DNA of 64,000 bases from Nocardioides panzhihuensis. GTDB taxonomy: Bacteria > Actinomycetota > Actinomycetes > Propionibacteriales > Nocardioidaceae. The translations under genes and the position numbers were made by a program. Where the stretch lies: positions 2,852,001-2,916,000 of the forward strand of contig NZ_JACBZR010000001.1 in NCBI RefSeq assembly GCF_013408335.1. The letters run 5' to 3'. The notes below the pieces were generated by a model. The model saw nothing but the letters and a program-made list of their open reading frames with translations, made no database searches and had not been told where the DNA came from. This document shows, piece after piece, positions 10,993 through 18,195 of the stretch (position 1 is its first letter; every line of letters begins with the position of its first letter).

Positions 10993-12159
10993 TCAGTTTG
11001 CCTTCTTTCCGTCGGACATACCCGGCTTGATGACGACCTTGGTCCAGCCCTCAGACCTGGAGTCGAAGTTCCTGTAGGCGTCGGCGGCCTGGTCCAGCGA
11101 GATCTCGTGGGAGACGATCCAGGACGGCTTCGCCTTGTCAGCCGCGATGAGGTCTCGCAGCCGGCGGTTGTACTTCTTGACCGGGCACTGACCGTTGCCC
11201 ATGGTCTGTCCCTTGAACCAGTGGGTGCCGAAGTCGATGGCCGCCTTGCCCTGCTTGGCCAATTCGCCCTTGGCCCCCGGGTCCTCGGGGACGAACACGC
11301 CGACGGTGCCGATCCCGCCGGTGAACCGGACCGAGTTGATGAGCATGTTCAAGGTGGCAGCCGGGTCTTCGTTCCCCTGCGGGTCGTGGGCCTGGTAGCC
11401 GACACACTCGCAGCCACGGTCGGCTCCGAGCCCCATGGTCTCGTCCAGCACAGCCTGCACGGGGTCGACCTTGGAGTCGTCGATGGCGATCGCTCCGATC
11501 TGCTCGGCCAGCGCGAGCCGGTCGGGGTGGCGATCGACCACCATGACCTTCGCGGCGCCCTTGATCGTCGCGGACAGGGCGGCCATCAGTCCCACGGGGC
11601 CGGCCCCGGCGATCACGACGCTGTCGCCCGGGATCACGCCGGCCATCTCGGTGGCGTGGTAGCCGGTGGGGAAGATGTCGGAGAGCATGACGTAGTCGTT
11701 CTCCTTGTCCTGCGCGTCTTCACCCAGGCGCAGCGCGTTGTGGTCGCCGAAGGGCACCCGGAGCAGTTCTGCCTGCCCGCCGCCGTACGGGCCCATTTCG
11801 GCGAAGCCGTAGGCCGCACCGGCGGCCGAAGGGTCAGGTTGCGTCGTCAGGCAGTAGTTCGTGAGCCCGCGCTCGCAGTTCTTGCAGAACCCGCACGAGA
11901 TGTTGAAGGGCAGCACGACCCGGTCGCCCACCTTGATCTTCTCTACTCCCTTGCCGATCTCCACCACCTCTCCCATGTTTTCGTGGCCGAACGTCCGGCC
12001 CTTCTCGAAGGAGGTCCGCCCCTCGTACATGTGCAGGTCCGAGCCGCAGATGTTGGTCGTTGTGACCTTGACCAGCACATCGGTGGGCCGTTCGATCTCG
12101 GCGTCCGGAACGTCCGTGACCGCGACATCTTTGGGTCCCTGATAGACGACAGCCTTCAT
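10993..12159 (-). CDS. fdhA: Zinc-dependent alcohol dehydrogenase family, glutathione-independent formaldehyde dehydrogenase type
   Basis: The 388-residue medium-chain dehydrogenase has catalytic zinc ligands in NICGSDLHMYEG (Cys38) and GHENMG (His59, Glu60). Structural zinc cysteines are 89, 92, 95 and 103. The Rossmann motif GAGPVG lies at 185-190. The long insert with HDPQGNEDPAATLN and GTHWFKGQTMGNGQCPVKKYNR is characteristic of formaldehyde dismutase / formaldehyde dehydrogenases that do not need glutathione. It is first in the minus-strand operon and divergent from a PucR regulator. It would oxidise formaldehyde produced by the sarcosine-oxidase-like enzyme downstream. Confidence 0.9.
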   Translation of the reverse strand: MKAVVYQGPKDVAVTDVPDAEIERPTDVLVKVTTTNICGSDLHMYEGRTSFEKGRTFGHENMGEVVEIGKGVEKIKVGDRVVLPFNISCGFCKNCERGLTNYCLTTQPDPSAAGAAYGFAEMGPYGGGQAELLRVPFGDHNALRLGEDAQDKENDYVMLSDIFPTGYHATEMAGVIPGDSVVIAGAGPVGLMAALSATIKGAAKVMVVDRHPDRLALAEQIGAIAIDDSKVDPVQAVLDETMGLGADRGCECVGYQAHDPQGNEDPAATLNMLINSVRFTGGIGTVGVFVPEDPGAKGELAKQGKAAIDFGTHWFKGQTMGNGQCPVKKYNRRLRDLIAADKAKPSWIVSHEISLDQAADAYRNFDSRSEGWTKVVIKPGMSDGKKAN

Positions 12160-12241
12160 GGCGAATCTCCAATCGTTGTGTCGGTGACTCCGAGCAGTCC
12201 ACGCTCGTCGCCGACCACCAAGAAGTCATGGGCGCACCAGG

Positions 12242-12265
12242 CCAAAGTCCCGGGGCATGATTTGG
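12242..12265. promoter_or_regulatory. Inverted repeat in the fdhA/pucR divergent intergenic region
   Basis: CCAAA at 12242-12246 and TTTGG at 12261-12265 form a short spaced inverted repeat between the divergent genes. It could be an operator for the PucR-type regulator, but it is short and may be chance. Confidence 0.25.
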
Positions 12266-12488
12266 TTCGAGTGCACAACTCCTCGCGGGTGGGTGCGCTG
12301 GGCAAGGCGTACAGTGAGCGCGACGCTGCCCCCGAGAGTTGATGAGGACCGATGAGCTCTCACGGACTCGGACTGGATCCCGGGATACATCCGTGCTGCA
12401 TGTACCGAGGCGTCGCCGCTCAGCGCGACGACCTGTGGGGTCCCTACGGCACAGGGGCATCCTGGGCGGGCCGGCCAGGGATCAAGAG

Positions 12489-14138
12489 ATGACCGTCTGC
12501 GAGCCCGCCACAACCGGAACCGTGGTGCCAACCGGCGAGCTGGATCTGCGGCGTGCCCTCACCGGCCTCGATGGGCTGCTGGTGATGTCCATGGCGATGA
12601 TGCAACGTCACGACGTGGACGAGGTCATCAACGTCCTGAAGCGTGAGGTCGAGTCGGTGACCGGCTGCCAGTTGGTTCGCGTCACCTTCCAGCGGGACCG
12701 GGAGTGGATCACCCTGCCCCCCGGGGAGCCAACGAAGCCGGCGGAACCGAGCCCCTCAACCGGTGAACGGGTATTCGTGCAGGACAACGGCGACTCCTGG
12801 ACGTCGACGACGGCTGTGGCGGTCTTGAACGGCGCCCCGGGCCAACTGGTCCTTCGCAGCTTCGCCCGGCCCGACCCCGAACAACTGTTCGTCATCGAAC
12901 GGTTGGGCGATCTCCTCGGGACGGCGCTCGCGGACGCGCAGGTGCACGAGCGCCACCGCCGACGTGCCCACGAACTCGATGCAGCCAATAACGAGATGGC
13001 GCGCACCGTCGCGGCGCTGCAGCACCGTGAGGGGGTGCTTGAGGAGTTCGCCCAACTATCCACGACCGGGACTGAGCTCGACGTGGCCACCTCACTCAGC
13101 CGGCTCACTGGCTCCGTTGTCGTGCTGCGGGACAGATTCGGGCACGAGACGACCCGGATCACGGTTGCCGGCCGGTACCAACCGGTCCTCGAGCGAACCT
13201 CGCTCGAGGAGGTCATCGGCGGACGCCCCGAACTCGGCACGATCGAACTGGAGGTGCCACCGGACAAAGACCGAGACGACGCATCATTCGCTCTGCGGTA
13301 CGCGGGCGTCGCACTGGGGCTACTGAGGGCTAAGGCCGTAGCGATGAATGAACTGGAGAACCGACTGAGTCGAGACCTCCTCGACGACCTTCTTGAAGGG
13401 CTCCCGGCCGACGTTGCCGTGGACCGGGCATCCGCTCAGGGCCACGACCTTGGCGTTCCGCACGACCTGATCGTGTGCGCATGGTCCTCCGAGCGGGGTC
13501 ACCGCGGGCACGACCGCGACGTCGATCACCTCCGGATGGCCATGGCTCGTCAGCGACTGGCCTGCTTGGTCGTCCGGAACCGGGGACTGGTCGTCGCCCT
13601 CGCCCATCGAGGTGTCGACATGGGCCGCTTGTTCAACGACTTGTCGCGCGCCTACGGCGACACCAACGGTGTGATCGCCAAGGGGGAGCCGGCCAACTCG
13701 CCGGAACAGATCCCACGTGCGTATGAGCAAGCCCGACGAGCACTCAGGGCTCGTCAGCAGTCCCACAATCCGTATGGCTTCATCGCCTACGCCGACTTGG
13801 GAGTAGACCGGCTGCTCGCCCTCGACGGCAACGCTGAGGAGGTCGAGCGCCTCATCAGGGACTGGCTCGGCGACCTATTGAGCTACGACCGTCGCCACGG
13901 CACCGAGCTCGTCCCCACGCTAGCGGCCTACCTTGACCACGGGGGCAAGTACGCCGACACGTCAACGACGCTCACCATCCACCGCAACACACTGCGCTAC
14001 CGAATCAGCCGCATCACCGAGATCTCGGGCCACGACCTCAACGACGTCGAGGCACAACTCAACCTCCACCTGGCGACACGCGCGTGGCGACTGCGCCGTG
14101 TCTCCGTCGGCGAGCCCCTGCGAAACGCCGTCCGGTGA
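12489..14138 (+). CDS. PucR-family transcriptional regulator with N-terminal GAF-like domain
   Basis: The 549-residue protein has an N-terminal GAF-like region (about 30-180). A helical linker with a coiled-coil look follows (RRRAHELDAANNEMARTV), then a middle CdaR/GGDEF-like domain. The C-terminal PucR helix-turn-helix contains TLTIHRNTLRYRISRITEI. The ATG at 12489 is chosen because it gives the usual N-terminus; the frame is open back to 12339. It is divergent from the fdhA operon, which it most likely controls in response to a metabolite such as sarcosine or an aldehyde. The ligand is inferred only. Confidence 0.85.
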   Translation: MTVCEPATTGTVVPTGELDLRRALTGLDGLLVMSMAMMQRHDVDEVINVLKREVESVTGCQLVRVTFQRDREWITLPPGEPTKPAEPSPSTGERVFVQDNGDSWTSTTAVAVLNGAPGQLVLRSFARPDPEQLFVIERLGDLLGTALADAQVHERHRRRAHELDAANNEMARTVAALQHREGVLEEFAQLSTTGTELDVATSLSRLTGSVVVLRDRFGHETTRITVAGRYQPVLERTSLEEVIGGRPELGTIELEVPPDKDRDDASFALRYAGVALGLLRAKAVAMNELENRLSRDLLDDLLEGLPADVAVDRASAQGHDLGVPHDLIVCAWSSERGHRGHDRDVDHLRMAMARQRLACLVVRNRGLVVALAHRGVDMGRLFNDLSRAYGDTNGVIAKGEPANSPEQIPRAYEQARRALRARQQSHNPYGFIAYADLGVDRLLALDGNAEEVERLIRDWLGDLLSYDRRHGTELVPTLAAYLDHGGKYADTSTTLTIHRNTLRYRISRITEISGHDLNDVEAQLNLHLATRAWRLRRVSVGEPLRNAVR

Positions 14139-14190
14139 GGTAGTCCCAAGCCGTAGTTGCGAGAGTCTGCGCGGCGATGGCACTGGACGA

Positions 14191-14775
14191 TCAGGAGTCG
14201 TCGGCCGGGCCGATCGCCGGGTGGTGCCAGAGTTCCCAGCTGGTGTGCAGCAAGCAGACGAGGGTTAGCCCGGCGAGCGCCGCCAAAGCAGGCGCCACCA
14301 CCGCGACCGGGATCAGCGAAGCAGCCCCCACTGCGACCACCAGGCGACCGGTGGCGAGCTGGTGGTGGTCGCGCCATCGGTAGGCGACGTCGCCGATGTA
14401 GAACATCGCGACGCCACCGGCCAGGGCGACGGCCGGCAACAAGGGGAGTGGTTCCCCCGGAGCCGCGACTGCTTCGTGCACCCCGAGAGCGAAGAACACC
14501 ACCCCGGCCACGAGCGGCAGATGCAGGTAGCTGTAGGAGTCGCGCGCGAGCCTTGACCGCTCCCGATCAGTGGTGCCGCGCAGCCGTCGTTCGGCACCGC
14601 CGCGCAGATAACCGAAGTAGGACCACCACAGACCGGCCGCGATCAGCACGGCGAGGAGGACGGCCGTCACAACACTCGGGCGCGGAAGAGCGGCTTCGGC
14701 GCCAGCGCCTACCCCGACGATCGCCTCACCCAGCGCGATGATGATGATCAGCCCGTGCCGGGAGCCTGCGTCTGT
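14191..14775 (-). pseudogene. Low-temperature-requirement A (ltrA) gene, N-terminal half missing at direct repeat 2
   Basis: On the minus strand the segment from 14775 reads TDAGSRHGLIIIIALGEAIV, a hallmark of LtrA membrane proteins. It is followed by four to five hydrophobic helices and the tail LHTSWELWHHPAIGP, ending at 14191. LtrA proteins are about 380-420 residues; only about 190 remain. The homology stops exactly where the 83-bp repeat (14776-14858) begins. A short 159-residue frame starting at a GTG (14670) could still be translated, but would lack the first helices. The truncation marks a recombination boundary. Confidence 0.75.
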
Positions 14776-14858
14776 TACAAGCGTGGTACAAATGGTCGAA
14801 AGCCACCGACGTTTGCACAGGTCAGCATGGGTCAGTCAGTCACAACTACGACATCTAG
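14776..14858 (+). repeat. 83-bp imperfect direct repeat, copy 2
   Basis: This is the same-orientation partner of 8491-8573, with 9 mismatches and no gaps. It abuts the broken end of ltrA and is followed about 50 bases later by a long hairpin. The two copies bracket 6.2 kb of DNA. Confidence 0.8.
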
Positions 14859-14908
14859 ATCCGGGCTCCGATGATTGCGGAAGCGTAGTTCATCGGGCTC
14901 TGAACAGC

Positions 14909-14950
14909 GAGAACGCCCTCGAACGACTTCGGTCGCTCGGGGGCGTTCTC
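14909..14950. terminator. Long hairpin between repeat 2 and the BCCT gene
   Basis: The arms GAGAACGCCC and GGGCGTTCTC enclose an inner stem CGAACGAC-TTCG-GTCGCTCG with one mismatch. The TTCG tetraloop and position just past the BCCT stop at 14966 fit a terminator for that minus-strand gene. Confidence 0.6.
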
Positions 14951-14965
14951 GGTCGTACTATCTCT

Positions 14966-16810
14966 TCAGGGACTGTCGGGGCGGACGGCCGGCATCTCGC
15001 CGGTCTCCGGGTCGAAGCCGTCGGCCCACTTTCCGGAGTCGAAGTCGTAGTCGACCGGATGGCCCTCCTCGTCGGTGCGCTGGTACCAGTCGGTGTACCG
15101 CTCGTCGGTGGAGTCGACCTCCGCGCCGGCACCCTCTTCGGGACAGCTCGCCTCCACCACTTGGATGGCGAAGTTGTCGCCGTACCTCTCGACACCCTGG
15201 AGCACGGCGTTGCGGATCGCGGCGTCGGCGTAGCGGTGCCGCAGGGTGTAGGGGTCGGTGGTGAGGTCGCGGACCCAGGCCACGATGATCAGGAGCATCA
15301 CCAGGGCGAACGGCACCGCAGTGACGATCACCAGCTGCTGCAGGCCTGCCAGGGCGGTCGCGTCTCCAAGCAGCAGCATCACCACAGCGATGCCGGCCAT
15401 CACCAGTCCCCAGAAGACGACCACCCAGCGGCTCGGCTCCAGGTGCCCCCGGGTCGACAGCATCCCCATGACCACCGACGCGGAGTCAGCGGAGGTGATG
15501 AAGAAGATGGCCAGCACCACGATGATCAGGTAAGGCAGCCACTCCAGGTACGGCAGGTTGTCGATCATCGCGAAGAAGACCTGCGGCGGAGTCAGGTCGC
15601 CGGCGAGCGAGCCGTCCTGGGACATCGACATCGCAGTTCCGCCCATCACACCGAAGGCGACGAAGAGCAGCGTGGAAGGGATGAGGATCGTGCCGAGAAG
15701 GAACTGCCGGATGGTCCGTCCCCGGGAGATGCGGGCGATGAAGATGCCGACGAACGGCGACCAGGAGATCCACCACGCCCAGTAGTACACGGTCCAGGTC
15801 GATTGGAACTCCTGGGTCTCCTCACCCCAGGACAGCGAGCGGCCCATCAGGTCGAGAAGTGAACCCAGGTACTCCAGCTGCGCCGACGGCAGGAAGTTCA
15901 GCAGGAACAGGGTCGGCCCCGCGGCCAGGATCAGCGCGACGACGCCAACGGTCAGCACGATGTTGATGCTCGAGAGATAGCGGATGCCGCGGGCGACACC
16001 GGAGACGGCCGAGATCACGAACGCCACGGTGAGCAGCAGCAGGATGCCGACCACCATGACGTTCGTCAGCTGACCGACCCCGGTGACGATGCTGACGCCG
16101 GTCCCGATCTGCATGGCTGCGATCCCGAGCGCTGCGGCGGTGCCGAAGAGGGTGGCGACGATCGCGAGGATGTCGATCAGCTTGCCGACGAAGCCCTCGG
16201 TGAACCGCTCCCCGAGGAGATCACGGAAGATCGAGGACATCAGCAGGCTCCGGCCGCGTCGATAGGCGGAGTACGCCACGGCACCACCGACGAGCGCGTA
16301 CATCGCCCAGGCATGGAACCCCCAGTGGAAGTACGTCTGCGCCATCGCCCCGTGCATCGCCTCGACCGACCCCGCCTCGTTGGTGAGCGGCGGTGGGTCG
16401 GTGAAGTAGGTCAGCGGCTCGGAGGGGCCGAAGAAGATGACGCCGATCCCGATACCTGCGGCGAAGAGCATCGCCACCCAGGCGAAGGTGCTGAACTCCA
16501 CTTCCTCGCCGTCCTTGCCGAGCGGGATCTTGCCGTAGGGCGAGAAGGCCAGGACCAGCAGCGAGACGAGCACCACGACGGCAACCGAGTTGAAGAGCCA
16601 GCCGACGTTCCGAGTGGACCAGTCGAAGGCGGTCTGAGCGACCGAGGCCACGCTGTCCGGCGCCGCGACGCCCCAGATGACGAAGGCGACCGTGAGCCCT
16701 CCGGCGATCGCGAAGACGAGCTTGTCGACGCTGTAGCGCCGCCGTTGCTCGTCGATGGAGATGCCCGGGACCAGGGCTGGATGCCGGTCGTGGGGATACT
16801 TCGGGCGCAT
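14966..16810 (-). CDS. BCCT-family (betaine/carnitine/choline-type) transporter
   Basis: The 614-residue membrane protein has about 12 hydrophobic segments and the family signature WTVYYWAWWISWSPFVGIF followed by ARISRGRTIRQF. BCCT carriers import quaternary-ammonium osmolytes, or sulfur analogues, with sodium or protons. The ATG at 16810 has GGGAGG nine bases upstream. The frame extends further 5' to 16999 without a better ribosome site. The acidic C-terminal tail is long, as in osmotically regulated members. A divergent LysR regulator and a sulfatase follow, so the cargo might be a sulfated or sulfonium compound; that is inference. Confidence 0.93.
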   Translation of the reverse strand: MRPKYPHDRHPALVPGISIDEQRRRYSVDKLVFAIAGGLTVAFVIWGVAAPDSVASVAQTAFDWSTRNVGWLFNSVAVVVLVSLLVLAFSPYGKIPLGKDGEEVEFSTFAWVAMLFAAGIGIGVIFFGPSEPLTYFTDPPPLTNEAGSVEAMHGAMAQTYFHWGFHAWAMYALVGGAVAYSAYRRGRSLLMSSIFRDLLGERFTEGFVGKLIDILAIVATLFGTAAALGIAAMQIGTGVSIVTGVGQLTNVMVVGILLLLTVAFVISAVSGVARGIRYLSSINIVLTVGVVALILAAGPTLFLLNFLPSAQLEYLGSLLDLMGRSLSWGEETQEFQSTWTVYYWAWWISWSPFVGIFIARISRGRTIRQFLLGTILIPSTLLFVAFGVMGGTAMSMSQDGSLAGDLTPPQVFFAMIDNLPYLEWLPYLIIVVLAIFFITSADSASVVMGMLSTRGHLEPSRWVVVFWGLVMAGIAVVMLLLGDATALAGLQQLVIVTAVPFALVMLLIIVAWVRDLTTDPYTLRHRYADAAIRNAVLQGVERYGDNFAIQVVEASCPEEGAGAEVDSTDERYTDWYQRTDEEGHPVDYDFDSGKWADGFDPETGEMPAVRPDSP

Positions 16811-17118
16811 CGGATCGATCCTCCCCAACGACCCTCCGACTCTGCGACGGGTGCGTCTTCCATCGTCCGCGTGACGCGCCTGGTCAGAAGTTTGCTTCTC
16901 GTCCACAGCTCGACCCCTCAGGTTCAGCGGGCCCGTTGTCGCCATCCCGTAGATCTGGCTGGATACGATGCCTGCGCTTCGGTTCGAACAGGATCTCAAC
17001 GAATCCGCCCAGGCGAACCCCTCGATTGGCTATCGCAGCCATAGGCGCCGGCAATGGACCCGCTCCCGTCTCCATCACGCTCGGACCGCCCGTCGCGTCG
17101 ACGCACTATGCTCCACGC
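16811..17118. other. Intergenic region between BCCT and LysR genes
   Basis: These are 308 bases between divergent genes. The promoters of both must lie here unless the BCCT gene starts earlier. No clear -10/-35 pair or T-N11-A site stood out to me. Confidence 0.4.
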
Positions 17119-18024
17119 ATGGACAGGCGCCACCTCGAATATTTCGTGACGGTAGCCGAGTTGGGGAGCTTCACCCGGGCGGCCCAAGCACTGTCCATCG
17201 CCCAGCCGTCGCTGTCCAACGCCATCGGCTGGCTCGAGCGAGATCTCGACACCCGCCTCTTCGATCGACACGGCCGGGGCGTCCGACTCACTCCAGCCGG
17301 CGAGGCGCTGCTCGAACCGGCCAGGCGGTCCCTGCGATCGTTCGACGTGGCACGTGGCGCGGTGCGCGCCGTGTCACAGGCCGGGTTCGGTCGCCTGTCC
17401 ATCATCACGAACACGCTGTGGGCCGTCGAACCACTGGCACGGCTGGTCGGCGAATTTCGCGAGCTGCATCCCCGCGTCCAGGTCACCGTGGCCGACCCGG
17501 TATGGCACGGTGACGTGCTGGAGACGGTGCGAATGGGCGGCGCGGAGCTCGGTCTCGTCGACGGGACCCCTCCTGGCGGAACTCTGGAGAGCCAGTGGCT
17601 GGCCGACCTCGAGATGATGGCCGTATCCCCGCCAGACGCCACATCGACTCCGACGGACGGCAGCGCCGACACGGAATCCATCACGATCGGCGATCTCTCG
17701 GAACGGGGCCTGGTGTGTACGCCCGACGGCACCGTGCTCCGGGGCATCGTCGCCGAACCACTCCTGGGCGCGGGGCTCTCGACGGACGTAGCCGTCGAAA
17801 CGGCTCACCTCGCCGCGGTGGCACCCCTGGTCCTGTCCGGAGCGGGCGCCGCCGTGCTCCCGCAGGCGATGGCCGAGGATGCCGCCGTCAAGGGAGCTCG
17901 AGTGCAACCGCTCGACCCGCCACTTCGCCGGTCGGTACACGTGATCTGGCGCAAGCGCAGGGCCAGCGACCTGGCCTTGGGCTTCGTCGACTTCTGCGTC
18001 AAAGCCGGATCGGCCGAGACCTAG
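17119..18024 (+). CDS. LysR-family transcriptional regulator
   Basis: The 301-residue protein has the N-terminal winged helix-turn-helix MDRRHLEYFVTVAELGSFTR and LSIAQPSLSNAIGWLERDL. An effector-binding domain follows (about 90-295). It lies between a divergent BCCT transporter and a co-oriented sulfatase, so it probably controls both. A T-N11-A inverted repeat lies 46 bases past its stop, upstream of the sulfatase. The ATG at 17119 is the start that gives the canonical LysR N-terminus. Confidence 0.92.
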   Translation: MDRRHLEYFVTVAELGSFTRAAQALSIAQPSLSNAIGWLERDLDTRLFDRHGRGVRLTPAGEALLEPARRSLRSFDVARGAVRAVSQAGFGRLSIITNTLWAVEPLARLVGEFRELHPRVQVTVADPVWHGDVLETVRMGGAELGLVDGTPPGGTLESQWLADLEMMAVSPPDATSTPTDGSADTESITIGDLSERGLVCTPDGTVLRGIVAEPLLGAGLSTDVAVETAHLAAVAPLVLSGAGAAVLPQAMAEDAAVKGARVQPLDPPLRRSVHVIWRKRRASDLALGFVDFCVKAGSAET

Positions 18025-18069
18025 CGACCGAGCCGGCGCCCTCGCCCCGCCACTCTGTGCCCCTAAGGC

Positions 18070-18084
18070 ATAGCAAGCGGCTAT
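18070..18084. promoter_or_regulatory. LysR-type box upstream of the sulfatase
   Basis: ATAGC-AAGCG-GCTAT is a perfect 5+5+5 inverted repeat containing T-N11-A, the classical LysR core. It sits between the LysR stop and the sulfatase start. Binding by the adjacent LysR protein is inferred. Confidence 0.5.
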
Positions 18085-18195
18085 CGCTGACCTAGCCCAC
18101 TCGCCGTTGCTGCCGCGAGCGTCCTGGACCGACACTCGAAGGGTCGAGCGGACTGGCACAGACTCGGCCCAACCAGCCTCCGAGGAGATTCCATC

